From Thermococcus sp. MAR1 (GTDB lineage Archaea > Methanobacteriota_B > Thermococci > Thermococcales > Thermococcaceae): a stretch of DNA of 64,000 nucleotides. The DNA lies in contig NZ_SNUF01000001.1 in assembly GCF_012027305.1 (NCBI RefSeq), positions 186,001-250,000 on the forward strand. Direction: 5' to 3'. Positions 26,961-36,285 of the stretch are shown one piece after another (positions within the stretch are counted from its first letter, which is position 1; each line of letters begins with the position of its first letter). The notes beneath the pieces were generated by a model. The model ran no database searches and was not told where the DNA came from. It saw only the letters and a program-made list of their open reading frames with translations. Both the position numbers and the translations under genes were made by a program.

Positions 26961-28071
26961 CTCTCTCCCATCCCCTAACTTTTCCCCTCATGTATATTCC
27001 AACGAGAACCGCAATGGCGACATCCGCGAGGGCAAGCAGGAACTTCGCGAAAACATCGATGTCGGATATCGTGAGTATTGCCATCGCGTACCTGGTCGTC
27101 AGGTCGATGGTTATCCAGAGTGCGGGCATCAGTAGGAGTGCTGAGATATGGTACCAGATATGATAATCTCTCTTTAGATAGGCCTGGATGGTCTTTCCCA
27201 TTATCATCACGGAGATTCCAATTATCAGCGGAGCCGCCATGGCGTTTATGTAGATGAGCGTTGCCAGAAGTGGCGTTCCCGGCCAGCCGCCTATTATCTC
27301 CTTTGCGTACTCCTCCAGTCTGAAGTAGGCGTTTATGGCACCGCCGCCGATTATGAGAGCGCCCGCGATGACGGATATGACAAAGATGAACTGCTTTGCT
27401 ATGGTCTCTCTGAAGTTGAACCGGAAGCCCTTGGTGAAGAAGTAGCCGCCGATGAAGAGGAGTATCGTACCTGTTATCGTGGCGGAGATTATCTTTACGC
27501 TCTCGGGATACCAGACGCCGATGAGGCGCGCTATCCCGTAGAGCAGGAGTATCATTCCTGGGATTCCGAGGACTACCTTCGCAACCTCCGGGTCGCTGAG
27601 TATTTCCCTCAGGTAGCGGTAGATGATGTAGTAGGTCGTTTCTATGCCTTCGCTCTGTTTGACCACGACGCGGTGGGAGCTTATTATCGGCACCTTTGAG
27701 GTTATTATCGGGAATATCTGCTCGTCTTCGGCGCCGTCTGTTACTGTGATGACGCCATCTGCCGGAAACCTCTCAAGAACCAGCTCCAGCTGTTTGGCCA
27801 GTTCCAGGTCGCTCTTAACCCCCACTTTGGGGTGTCCGGTTATCAGTGCAACTTCAACGTCATCGAAGTCCCCGCTCTCCCGCAGGCTCTCGTACAGCTT
27901 AACGGCGGCATAGACAACGTTGGCGTCGCTGTCCTCTGGGTCGGCCAGACTGAGCTTTAAAGCTGCATCTATGCAGGCCTCTCGCCCGATGACCGGCCCC
28001 TCAACGCCGGCTTTCTGTCCAAAATCATCATCGCGGTCTATAGCGAGAATCAGTGCTTTGATCTCAATCAC
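26938..28071 (-). CDS. DUF373 family membrane protein
   Basis: A 377-residue archaeal DUF373 protein. The N-terminal soluble part (about 1-140) begins with LILAIDRDDDFGQKAGVEGPVIGRE and contains ALITGHPKVG and VITVTDGAEDEQIFP, a Rossmann-like arrangement; the C-terminal half has about seven or eight membrane helices from about 165 onward. Function is unknown. It overlaps the upstream thiamine-binding-like gene by 8 bases and the downstream coiled-coil gene by 23 bases, giving a tight three-gene operon. Confidence 0.8.
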   Translation of the reverse strand: MIEIKALILAIDRDDDFGQKAGVEGPVIGREACIDAALKLSLADPEDSDANVVYAAVKLYESLRESGDFDDVEVALITGHPKVGVKSDLELAKQLELVLERFPADGVITVTDGAEDEQIFPIITSKVPIISSHRVVVKQSEGIETTYYIIYRYLREILSDPEVAKVVLGIPGMILLLYGIARLIGVWYPESVKIISATITGTILLFIGGYFFTKGFRFNFRETIAKQFIFVISVIAGALIIGGGAINAYFRLEEYAKEIIGGWPGTPLLATLIYINAMAAPLIIGISVMIMGKTIQAYLKRDYHIWYHISALLLMPALWITIDLTTRYAMAILTISDIDVFAKFLLALADVAIAVLVGIYMRGKVRGWERVETGTSA

Positions 28072-28366
28072 CCCTCGCCTTTTCGAGGACTGATTTCACC
28101 TTGTCTTCCATGCGAACGCGCTTGTCGCGTCTGTCATCGATCCTCACGGTCGTTGAAACCCTCGAAGCGCCGAGTTTGAATACCAGCTCGTGCGCCTCCT
28201 CGATTATATTGAAAGCTTCCCTCACGGTTGGAACCTCTATTATAGTTGCCATCGGTGTCAATTGATATTTAACACCCTTTCTCTCTAAAAGCTTTACCAC
28301 CTCGGCGATGTACCTGCTCAGACTTCTCTCCCCGAGGGGAACTATAACGAACTCAACTATCACCAC
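28064..28366 (-). CDS. MTH1187/UPF0045 family (thiamine-binding-like) protein
   Basis: A 100-residue ferredoxin-like-fold protein of the MTH1187/YkoF family (COG0011), whose members bind thiamine or its pyrimidine part. It begins VIVEFVIVPLGE-like and continues with VKYQLTPMATIIEVPTVREAF and SRVSTTVRIDDRRDK, all typical. I place the start at the GTG at 28366, since the longer frame to 28708 runs into the divergent AMMECR1 gene. It is the first gene of the operon with DUF373 and the coiled-coil protein. Confidence 0.82.
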   Translation of the reverse strand: MVIVEFVIVPLGERSLSRYIAEVVKLLERKGVKYQLTPMATIIEVPTVREAFNIIEEAHELVFKLGASRVSTTVRIDDRRDKRVRMEDKVKSVLEKARGD

Positions 28367-28460
28367 TTTCGACACCCGACTTAACTTCCTTCGGCAATTT
28401 TTTAAGCTTTGCGGGAAAGGTAAATAACCCTTCCCACCGTAGGAGCCAAGGGTGAGGGGG

Positions 28461-29075
28461 ATGTACAGGATCAAGGACGAATGGGGGGAGTTCCTCGTCA
28501 GGCTCGCAAGGAGAGCTATAGAGGAGTACGTTAGAAACGGCAGAACGATAAAACCGCCAGAGGATACGCCCCCGGAGCTGTGGGAGAAGATGGGCGTCTT
28601 CGTGACCATCAACAAGCGCCATTCACCGCCCCAGATGGCACTAAGGGGATGCATAGGCTTCCCTTTGCCGATATATCCCCTGGTTGAGGCTACTATAAAG
28701 GCCGCCATATACGCTGCTGTCGACGACCCGCGCTTCCCGCCAGTGAGGGAGAGCGAGCTGAATGACCTGGTTATTGAGGTGAGCGTCCTGACGCCACCTG
28801 AGCCAATTGAGGGACCGCCGGAAGAAAGGCCGAAGAAGATTAAGGTCGGTAGGGACGGTCTGATAGTCGAGAAGGGAATTTACTCTGGTTTACTACTCCC
28901 ACAGGTTCCGATAGAGTGGGGCTGGGACGAGGAGGAGTTTTTAGCCCAGACCTGCTGGAAGGCCGGCCTTCCACCCGACTGCTGGCTCGACGAGGACACG
29001 AAGGTCTACCGCTTCACGGCCGAGATATTTGAAGAGGAAAAACCCTGGGGGCGGGTTAGGAGGAAGCCTCTTTAG
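28461..29075 (+). CDS. AMMECR1 family protein
   Basis: A 204-residue AMMECR1-domain protein (archaeal and eukaryotic, COG2078). The family signature LRGCIGF is present in MALRGCIGFPLPIYPLVEA, followed by AAVDDPRFPPV, VEVSVLTPPEPI-like IEVSVLTPPEPI, and LLLPQVPIEWGWDEEEFLAQTCWKAGLPPDCW. The molecular function is unknown; the conserved surface suggests nucleotide or radical chemistry but this is unproven. The start at 28461 follows GGTGAGGGGG; the open frame begins at a GTG inside that motif. Confidence 0.92.
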   Translation: MYRIKDEWGEFLVRLARRAIEEYVRNGRTIKPPEDTPPELWEKMGVFVTINKRHSPPQMALRGCIGFPLPIYPLVEATIKAAIYAAVDDPRFPPVRESELNDLVIEVSVLTPPEPIEGPPEERPKKIKVGRDGLIVEKGIYSGLLLPQVPIEWGWDEEEFLAQTCWKAGLPPDCWLDEDTKVYRFTAEIFEEEKPWGRVRRKPL

Positions 29076-29153
29076 TACTTTAAAAACTTCTACTGGGATT
29101 TTGAAAAATGTTAAATAGTTGGACGTTCATAATTAAGACTGGGTGAACCTAAC

Positions 29154-30251
29154 ATGCGGAATAAAAGCTACACCCTAGTTTTGATTTTGATCCTGCTTCT
29201 CGGCGGGATTTCTCTGGGTCACGTTACTGCCACGTACGGTGACGTTGTTACGAGAGACGCGACGGATGAAGTTATGGCCATTCTGAATCCCAGCTTTGAA
29301 AGCTCCCTCGTGAGTGCCGAATTTCACGGTGTTGACGAGCAGATTTTGGTAACGAGTATTCCAGCGGCCGGTTTTCCCGTGGATGGGGATTCCTACATAA
29401 TCCTCAGCTCAGGTGATGCGAGGTACGTGATAACAGGAAACAATACCTACGATATTGAAGATGTTGAGGGAGTTTACATTGAAGGAGGGCATCCCGCCAC
29501 CGGAGCGGATGCCTACGACGTTGCCACCCTTAAAATAGTCCTCAGGGTACCTTACGGGGCAAATAAGCTGTTCTTCAAGTGGAGACTTTTGACCGATGAG
29601 TATCCCGACGACGAGGATTATCAGGACTTCTTTTATTCATACGTACTTTTCCCCGACGGCACCAGGATACCCGCCGCAAAGCTTCCAAACGGTGAAGTGC
29701 CCTACGTAGGAATATTAGGGCCTTACGTTCGTGATACTGACTCAGATAACGATGGAGTGTACCTCTATTCAATAATGAACTACACTTACATGGCCTCTGT
29801 GGACGTCTCCTCTTGGCAGGGGAAGGAAATAACTGTAGTGTTCGAGATAGCCGATTCAGGGGATTCCATAGTGGATACCGCTGTCCTGATCGATGACCTT
29901 AAGTTCGACGTTCCCCAGTCTTTCTTTGTGTACAACCGTATGATGGCAGTTGCTCAGGTCTGGACGATGTACTTCTTCAAACTACACGATGAGTTTGACG
30001 AGGTATACGCCAACGCCACGGCTGCAGGTGTTGACAACGAGACACTTTCGCTGGCGAAAGAACTTCACGAGAACGCAACTCAGATGATAATGGAAGCCTG
30101 GAACACCGACAACCTCGACGACATAAAGCTCCGCGTCTGGGGGGCCATACCGACGTATCCGAAGATGCACCTCGTTAGAAGGGCCTACGTCACCGAAAGA
30201 AACGCCGTTTACATGCTTCTGGAAGCCATAAAAGAGCTTGAGGGCAGTTAG
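29154..30251 (+). CDS. Secreted protein with choice-of-anchor-L-like beta domain
   Basis: A 365-residue exported protein. The signal peptide covers about 1-28 (SYTLVLILILLLGGISLGHVTA). The domain that follows (about 40-265) resembles choice-of-anchor L domains: FESSLVSAEFHGVD, TLKIVLRVPYGANKLFFKWRL, TDEYPDDEDYQDFFYSYVLFPDG, then VFEIADSGDSIVDTAVLIDDLKF. The C-terminal 100 residues are helical (FFKLHDEFDEVY, NATQMIMEAW). No membrane anchor or sorting tail is seen. TATA-like GTTAAATAG precedes at about 29110. A terminator hairpin covers the stop codon. Confidence 0.6.
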   Translation: MRNKSYTLVLILILLLGGISLGHVTATYGDVVTRDATDEVMAILNPSFESSLVSAEFHGVDEQILVTSIPAAGFPVDGDSYIILSSGDARYVITGNNTYDIEDVEGVYIEGGHPATGADAYDVATLKIVLRVPYGANKLFFKWRLLTDEYPDDEDYQDFFYSYVLFPDGTRIPAAKLPNGEVPYVGILGPYVRDTDSDNDGVYLYSIMNYTYMASVDVSSWQGKEITVVFEIADSGDSIVDTAVLIDDLKFDVPQSFFVYNRMMAVAQVWTMYFFKLHDEFDEVYANATAAGVDNETLSLAKELHENATQMIMEAWNTDNLDDIKLRVWGAIPTYPKMHLVRRAYVTERNAVYMLLEAIKELEGS

Positions 30252-30266
30252 CCCTTTTCTTTTCTC
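30241..30266 (+). terminator. Hairpin over the stop codon followed by T-rich tract
   Basis: AGGGC-AGTTA-GCCCT (30241-30255) includes the stop codon of the secreted-protein gene and runs directly into TTTCTTTTCTC, consistent with termination between two convergent genes that share 4 bases. Confidence 0.45.
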
Positions 30267-31609
30267 AATTTTGCGATAAAAAAGCTGTTGCAGTCGTGCC
30301 TGTGCGTCCACGCTCTAAAGACTTTATCGCCGATTTCAAGGAAGCCCCGGTCGCCCCAGCCGAAAGGATACTCCATCAGCTCAAGCCCGACTCTCTCAAT
30401 GGCAAACAGAACGTTCTCCTCGTCCTCGTCTATTCTAATCGAACACGTAGAGTAGGTCATCTCACCGCCGTCGCGAAGGTTCTCGTAAGCATTGCGGAGC
30501 ATGTTCCTCTGGACGTTTATTATGCGCTTGATTTTCTCCTCGTTGAAGCGCCATTTCACCTCAGGGAACTGCCGGTAGGTTCCCGAGCTTGAACACGGCG
30601 CATCGAGGATGATTTTGTCGAACTTCTCTTTATCCCTGAAGCTCTGGCCGTCGGCGTGAACAAGCTTGACGTTTTTGATTCCGAGGAGCTTCATCTTCTC
30701 CCTCATGCGCATGAGCCTGTCGTAGGAGTAGTCAATCGCGATTATCTCTCCTTTGTTCTCCATTAGAGCGGCGGCATGGAAGGTCTTGCTCCCCGGTGCG
30801 GCCGCCAAATCCAGAACCCTCTCACCTGGCTCTGGGGCCAAAACGTGTGCGACATATGCAGAGGCCAAATCCTGGATAACGAACTTCCCTTCCCGGTACC
30901 AGTCGAGCCTCGTTACCGGTGTTCTGTATTCGAGGACCTTCAGCACGTCCGGAACGGGAGTTAAGGCTGTCCTCACGCCGTTCTCCTCAAGGTAATCGCG
31001 GAGGGAATCAACGTCCGTCTTGAGGGTGTTTGCCCTCACGTAGTAGCGCTGAGCTTTGTTGTTGCTGAGGAGCAAACGGACAGCTTCGTCGTAACCAAGG
31101 AGGTCTATAGCGTACTCGACGTACCACCTCGGATGGGAGAATCGGACGGAGAGCCATTCTATCCTGTCCCTCTCCTTGAGCCTCTTAAGTGCCTTCTCCA
31201 CGTCAAACTTCTCTATCGAGTGCATCAGTGCGTTCACGAACTTGGCGCGGGAGAAATCAAAGCGCTCCTTAACTACCCGGATTATTGAGTCGGTCGCTAT
31301 AGCAGGCGGAACTTTCCGGAAGTGGATTTCAAAGGTGCCTATCCTCAGGAGGTTGGCCAGGTAGGGGTCGAGGTCTTCGACCGTTGAGCCTTTGAGGACG
31401 GAGTTTATTATGAAGTCTACCTTTTTTCTCCACTTCTCTATCTCGAAGACGTAGGCGTGAGCCAGTCCGCGCGCCTTCTCGCGGTCTTTCCCAGCTACCC
31501 GCTTAAAGACCCTCTCAAGCGCGTGCTTCGATGAGAGCTCGCGCTCCTCAACTAAGCTTAAAGCGTCCGCCACCACTTCCTGAAAGCTCACGCGGTAAAA
31601 CAGCTCCAT
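30248..31609 (-). CDS. NusB-fused RNA m5C methyltransferase (RsmB/NSUN family)
   Basis: A 453-residue two-domain enzyme. The N-terminal NusB-like RNA-binding domain (about 1-140, SKHALERVFKRVAGKDREKARG, then DPYLANLLRIGTFEIHF) is fused to an NOP2/Sun-type methyltransferase that transfers methyl from SAM to C5 of cytosine in rRNA or tRNA. Catalytic features are LDLAAAPGSKTFHAA, DAPCSSSG and TYSTCSI, supplying the two Cys. The start at 31609 (MELFYRVSF) is chosen over a longer frame that would cross the divergent promoter; no clear RBS precedes it. Confidence 0.9.
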   Translation of the reverse strand: MELFYRVSFQEVVADALSLVEERELSSKHALERVFKRVAGKDREKARGLAHAYVFEIEKWRKKVDFIINSVLKGSTVEDLDPYLANLLRIGTFEIHFRKVPPAIATDSIIRVVKERFDFSRAKFVNALMHSIEKFDVEKALKRLKERDRIEWLSVRFSHPRWYVEYAIDLLGYDEAVRLLLSNNKAQRYYVRANTLKTDVDSLRDYLEENGVRTALTPVPDVLKVLEYRTPVTRLDWYREGKFVIQDLASAYVAHVLAPEPGERVLDLAAAPGSKTFHAAALMENKGEIIAIDYSYDRLMRMREKMKLLGIKNVKLVHADGQSFRDKEKFDKIILDAPCSSSGTYRQFPEVKWRFNEEKIKRIINVQRNMLRNAYENLRDGGEMTYSTCSIRIDEDEENVLFAIERVGLELMEYPFGWGDRGFLEIGDKVFRAWTHRHDCNSFFIAKLRKEKG

Positions 31610-31711
31610 GGACGGGGCTTTGAGATGAAGTTTAAAAAGGTGGTGGTGCCTTATACTCTGGCCACCGAAACACTTATTACCTTTGGAAGTGGGGTTTTGT
31701 AAGGGGATTTT

Positions 31712-32266
31712 ATGAAATGGGGAAACATGATAGCTATTGTTTTGCTGCTGGTGATTGCATTCTCGGCCTTTCATCTCTACGTCCAGAAAGAGCGTCTGAA
31801 CGCCCTGATTGAGGGGCAGATGGACTGTGAGAGGGGCTGGCTCCACACCGTGACTTTTTCCACGATGGTTGATCTCCAGTTCCACTCCAAGAATGCGCTT
31901 GAGGCACTCGACTCGAATTCCATCCCGGCCTTTAATATTTCCACGGTTGAGCTTGAACGGGACTTTCTGAGGCTCCTCAACCACCTTCTTGAGGCTGAGA
32001 GCTATCTCAGACTGGACACCTTCAATGAGTCGGTTTTTAAGATGGCCGACACGGGGGGATGTATGGAGTTTCTAAACGCGTCAAGAACTGCTTTTCTCAA
32101 TGGAACCGCCAACATCTCTGCCGTCCGTGAGGGATTAAGCCTGATCCACGACTTTGCAACGGAGTGGCGGAGGAACGGCAACTATCCCAGCGAGGAGCTT
32201 TTGAAGGCCAACGTTGAGCTTCAGGAGAAGTGCAGCGCCCTTATCCAGAAGGTTGAAAATCCATGA
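31712..32266 (+). CDS. Membrane-anchored protein of unknown function
   Basis: Not recognised. The 184-residue product has an N-terminal membrane segment (about 7-22, IAIVLLLVIAFSAFHL) and an external helical domain with repeated NxS/T sites (FNIS, FNES, LNAS, LNGT, ANIS) and four Cys, which may form disulfides. ATG follows AAGGGGATTTT. It lies between the m5C methyltransferase (divergent) and polB. Confidence 0.55.
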   Translation: MKWGNMIAIVLLLVIAFSAFHLYVQKERLNALIEGQMDCERGWLHTVTFSTMVDLQFHSKNALEALDSNSIPAFNISTVELERDFLRLLNHLLEAESYLRLDTFNESVFKMADTGGCMEFLNASRTAFLNGTANISAVREGLSLIHDFATEWRRNGNYPSEELLKANVELQEKCSALIQKVENP

Positions 32267-32348
32267 TTGTCCCTTTCCGCTGCTATTCTTTATTTAAGCA
32301 TGGCGAAGTTTATTAGTTCTGGATTCGATAATCCCACAGGTGTTGGTC

Positions 32349-35300
32349 ATGATCCTCGATGCCGACTACATCACCGAGGACGGAAAACCCGTCGTAAGGA
32401 TATTCAAGAAGGAGAACGGCGAGTTCAAGATTGAATACGACCGCGAGTTCGAGCCGTACATCTACGCGCTCCTGAGGGACGATTCTGCCATAGAGGACAT
32501 CAAGAAGATAACCGCCGAGCGCCACGGAAAAGTTGTCAAGGTCAAGCGCGCCGAGAAAGTTAAGAAGAAGTTCCTCGGCAGGCCAATAGAGGTCTGGATT
32601 CTCTACTTCACCCACCCCCAGGACGTTCCAGCCATTAGGGACGAGATAAGAGCCCACCCAGCGGTTGTGGACATCTACGAGTACGACATACCCTTCGCCA
32701 AGCGCTACCTCATCGACAAGAACCTCGTCCCTATGGAGGGTGACGAGGAGCTCAAGATGATGTCCTTCGACATCGAGACGCTCTACCACGAGGGCGAGGA
32801 GTTCGGAACCGGGCCGATCCTCATGATAAGCTACGCCGACGAGGACGGGGCGAGGGTCATAACGTGGAAGAAGATCGACCTGCCCTACGTTGACGTCGTC
32901 TCCACCGAGAAAGAGATGATAAAGCGCTTCCTCAAGGTCGTGAAGGAGAAGGATCCGGACGTTCTCATAACCTACAACGGCGACAACTTCGACTTCGCCT
33001 ACCTCAAGAGGCGGTGTGAGAAGCTCGGAATAAAGTTCACCCTCGGAAGAGACGGGAGTGAGCCAAAGATACAGCGCATGGGTGACCGCTTCGCCGTGGA
33101 GGTTAAGGGAAGGATTCACTTCGACCTCTACCCAGTCATAAGGAGGACGATAAACCTTCCAACCTACACCCTTGAGGCGGTTTACGAGGCAGTCTTTGGA
33201 AAGCCGAAGGAGAAGGTTTATGCAGAGGAGATAGCCTTAGCCTGGGAGACCGGCGAGGGGCTTGAAAGGGTGGCGAGATACTCAATGGAGGACGCTAAAG
33301 TTACTTTTGAACTCGGCAGGGAGTTCTTCCCGATGGAGGCTCAGCTCTCCCGTTTGATAGGCCAGAGCCTCTGGGACGTATCGCGCTCAAGCACCGGCAA
33401 CCTCGTGGAGTGGTTTCTCCTGCGGAAGGCCTACGAGAGAAACGAGCTCGCCCCAAACAAGCCCGACGAGAGAGAACTGGCGAGGCGGCGCGGGGGCTAC
33501 GCTGGGGGATACGTTAAAGAACCAGAACGGGGATTATGGGACAATATTGTGTACTTGGACTTTCGTAGTCTTTACCCTTCGATCATCATCACCCACAACG
33601 TCTCGCCCGACACGGTCAACCGTGAGGGCTGTAAAGAGTACGACAGGGCCCCCCAGGTAGGCCACAAGTTCTGTAAAGACGTCCCGGGGTTCATCCCGAG
33701 CCTTTTGGGTTCCCTTCTCGACGAGAGGCAGAAGATAAAGAGGAAGATGAAGGCCACGATAGACCCAATAGAGAAGAAGCTCCTCGATTACAGGCAAAAA
33801 GCTATCAAGATCCTGGCGAACAGCCTGCTTCCAGAGGAGTGGGTTCCAATACTCGAAAACGGTAAAATCAAACTGGTCCGCATAGGGGAGTTTGTTGATT
33901 CACTTATGGAGACTAATTCGGAGTTGGTGAGGAGGGAGAGTGACACGGAAGTTCTCGAAGTTGAGGGTATCAAAGCCCTGTCCTTCGACAGGAAGTCCAA
34001 GAAAGCGCACACGATGCCTGTGGAGGCCGTAATCAGACACAGCTATTCCGGGGACGTTTACGAGATAGTCCTTAGCTCTGGGAGGAGGATACGGGTAACG
34101 AGAGGCCACAGCCTCTTCGCGTACCGGAACGGCGAACTCGTGGAGGTAACAGGTGGTGAAGTCAAACCCGGGGATCTCCTGGCGGTGCCGAAGATAGTAA
34201 ACCTCCCAGAAAGGAAAGAAAGGCTCAACATCGTTGAACTGCTCCTTGAACTCCCGGAAGAGGAAACAAAGGACATCGTCATGACGATTCCGGTGAAAGG
34301 CAGAAAGAACTTCTTCAAGGGGATGCTGAGAACCCTCCGCTGGATTTTTGGGGAAGAGAAAAGGTTAAGGACCGCCAGACGCTACTTGGAGCACCTTGAA
34401 AGGCTCGGCTACGTAAAGCTCAGGAAAATCGGCTACGAGGTCATTGATGGAGAGGGACTCGAAAGTTACAAGAAACTGTATGAAAAGCTCGTCCAAACGG
34501 TTCGCTACAACGGCAACAGGAGGGAATACATAGTTAATTTCAACGCCATCCGCGACGTTATCCACATGATGCCCGGGGAGGAACTTAGGGAGTGGCTGAT
34601 TGGAACCAGAAACGGATTCAAGATGAAACCGTTCATAGCGGTTGACGAGAACTTTGCGAGGCTCCTTGGCTACTACGTGAGCGAGGGGAACGCGAGAAAG
34701 TGGAAAAACCATACTGAGGGCTGGAGCTACACGGTAAAGCTTTACAACGAGGAGGAGAGCGTTCTCAACGATATGGAGCGCCTCGCAAGAGAGCTCTTTG
34801 GAAGCGCAAGGCGTGGAAAGAACTACGTTGAAATCCCGAGGAAGATGGCTTACATCATCTTCGAGGGACTCTGCGGGGTGCTGGCTGAAAATAAGAAGGT
34901 TCCAGAGGTTATTTTCACATCGCCGGAGAATGTGCGCTGGGCCTTCCTTGAGGGATACTTCATCGGCGACGGTGACGTTCATCCGGGCAAGAGGGTTCGG
35001 CTCTCAACGAAGAGCGAGCTTTTGGCAAACGGCCTCGTCCTGCTCCTCAACTCGCTGGGCGTTTCGGCAGTTAAGCTCCGCCACGATAGTGGGGTCTACA
35101 GGGTCTACGTGAACGAAGAGCTCCCGTTCACAGAATACCGGAAGAAAAAGAACGTCTACTACTCCCACGTCATACCCAAGGAAATACTCAAAGAAACCTT
35201 CGGAAAGGCCTTCCAGAAAAACATGAGCCATGAAAAGTTCAGGGAGCTCGTTGAGAGCGGGAAGCTTGACGAAGAAAGGGCCGAGAGAATAGAGTGGCTT

Positions 35301-36284
35301 CTCGATGGGGACATAGTTCTTGACAGAGTTGTTGATGTTAAGAAGGAACACTACGATGGCCACGTCTACGACCTGAGCGTTGAAGGTGATGAGAACTTCC
35401 TGGCCGGCTTTGGGCTCCTCTACGCCCACAACAGCTACTACGGCTACTACGGCTACGCCAGGGCGAGATGGTACTGCAGGGAGTGCGCCGAGAGCGTTAC
35501 GGCGTGGGGCAGGGAGTACATCGAGATGGTGATCAGAGAGCTTGAGGAAAAATTCGGATTTAAAGTCCTCTATGCCGACACCGATGGTCTCCACGCCACT
35601 ATTCCCGGAGCAGACGCCGAGACGGTCAAGAAAAAGGCAATGGAGTTCTTGAAGTACATCAATCCCAAACTCCCGGGACTTCTCGAACTCGAATACGAAG
35701 GCTTCTATCTCAGGGGGTTCTTCGTTACCAAGAAGAAGTACGCCGTCATAGACGAGGAGGGCAAGATAACCACGCGCGGGCTTGAAATAGTCAGGCGCGA
35801 CTGGAGCGAGATAGCGAAGGAGACCCAGGCAAGGGTTCTGGAGGCTATTCTCAGGCACGGTGATGTTGAGGAGGCGGTGAGGATAGTCAAGGAAGTAACG
35901 GAAAAGCTGAGCAAATACGAGGTTCCGCCGGAGAAGCTGGTCATCCACGAGCAGATAACCAGAGAGCTGAAGGACTACAAGGCCACAGGCCCGCACGTGG
36001 CCATAGCGAAGCGCCTGGCAAAGCGGGGAATAAAGATACGCCCCGGCACGGTGATAAGCTACATCGTCCTCAAGGGCTCCGGGCGGATAGGCGACAGGGC
36101 GATTCCCTTCGACGAGTTCGATCCGACGAAGCACAAATACGACGCGGAATACTACATAGAGAACCAGGTTCTGCCGGCTGTGGAGAGGATTCTAAGAGCT
36201 TTTGGCTACAAGAAGGAGGAGCTCAGGTATCAGAAGACAAGGCAGGTTGGACTTGGCGCGTGGCTGAAGGTGAAAAAGGGGTGA
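32349..36284 (+). CDS. polB: Family-B DNA polymerase (PolB) with one intein
   Basis: Precursor of 1,311 residues; removal of a 537-residue intein leaves a 774-residue polymerase, the standard Thermococcus length. The 3'-5' proofreading exonuclease has Exo I as FDIET (Asp141, Glu143); the uracil-sensing N-terminal region is present; polymerase region II is [15 protein letters not shown] (uninterrupted, where some relatives carry a first intein), region III is [13 protein letters not shown] (carrying the intein) and region I is YADTDG (uninterrupted). It carries out replicative or repair DNA synthesis. The start at 32349 follows GGTGTTGGTC; TATA-like AAGTTTATTAG is near 32309-32319. Confidence 0.97.
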   Translation: MILDADYITEDGKPVVRIFKKENGEFKIEYDREFEPYIYALLRDDSAIEDIKKITAERHGKVVKVKRAEKVKKKFLGRPIEVWILYFTHPQDVPAIRDEIRAHPAVVDIYEYDIPFAKRYLIDKNLVPMEGDEELKMMSFDIETLYHEGEEFGTGPILMISYADEDGARVITWKKIDLPYVDVVSTEKEMIKRFLKVVKEKDPDVLITYNGDNFDFAYLKRRCEKLGIKFTLGRDGSEPKIQRMGDRFAVEVKGRIHFDLYPVIRRTINLPTYTLEAVYEAVFGKPKEKVYAEEIALAWETGEGLERVARYSMEDAKVTFELGREFFPMEAQLSRLIGQSLWDVSRSSTGNLVEWFLLRKAYERNELAPNKPDERELARRRGGYAGGYVKEPERGLWDNIVYLDFRSLYPSIIITHNVSPDTVNREGCKEYDRAPQVGHKFCKDVPGFIPSLLGSLLDERQKIKRKMKATIDPIEKKLLDYRQKAIKILANSLLPEEWVPILENGKIKLVRIGEFVDSLMETNSELVRRESDTEVLEVEGIKALSFDRKSKKAHTMPVEAVIRHSYSGDVYEIVLSSGRRIRVTRGHSLFAYRNGELVEVTGGEVKPGDLLAVPKIVNLPERKERLNIVELLLELPEEETKDIVMTIPVKGRKNFFKGMLRTLRWIFGEEKRLRTARRYLEHLERLGYVKLRKIGYEVIDGEGLESYKKLYEKLVQTVRYNGNRREYIVNFNAIRDVIHMMPGEELREWLIGTRNGFKMKPFIAVDENFARLLGYYVSEGNARKWKNHTEGWSYTVKLYNEEESVLNDMERLARELFGSARRGKNYVEIPRKMAYIIFEGLCGVLAENKKVPEVIFTSPENVRWAFLEGYFIGDGDVHPGKRVRLSTKSELLANGLVLLLNSLGVSAVKLRHDSGVYRVYVNEELPFTEYRKKKNVYYSHVIPKEILKETFGKAFQKNMSHEKFRELVESGKLDEERAERIEWLLDGDIVLDRVVDVKKEHYDGHVYDLSVEGDENFLAGFGLLYAHNSYYGYYGYARARWYCRECAESVTAWGREYIEMVIRELEEKFGFKVLYADTDGLHATIPGADAETVKKKAMEFLKYINPKLPGLLELEYEGFYLRGFFVTKKKYAVIDEEGKITTRGLEIVRRDWSEIAKETQARVLEAILRHGDVEEAVRIVKEVTEKLSKYEVPPEKLVIHEQITRELKDYKATGPHVAIAKRLAKRGIKIRPGTVISYIVLKGSGRIGDRAIPFDEFDPTKHKYDAEYYIENQVLPAVERILRAFGYKKEELRYQKTRQVGLGAWLKVKKG
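33822..35432 (+). other. Intein in PolB (pol-b site) with LAGLIDADG endonuclease
   Basis: The 537-codon insert starts with Ser at precursor residue 492 ([10 protein letters not shown] follows) and ends YAHN, followed by Ser of SYYGYYGY. Splicing elements are visible: N-terminal Ser nucleophile, block [11 protein letters not shown]-terminal His-Asn and Ser+1. Two LAGLIDADG-like motifs ([11 protein letters not shown] and [13 protein letters not shown]) have their acidic residues, so the homing endonuclease may be active. It closely matches the second (pol-2) intein known from T. kodakarensis KOD1, including the length of 537. Confidence 0.96.
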
Positions 36285-36285
36285 A

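Noticed and set aside
35004-36134. 376-codon frame antisense to polB
   Set aside because: Lies wholly inside the conserved polymerase and intein sequence and has no recognisable features.
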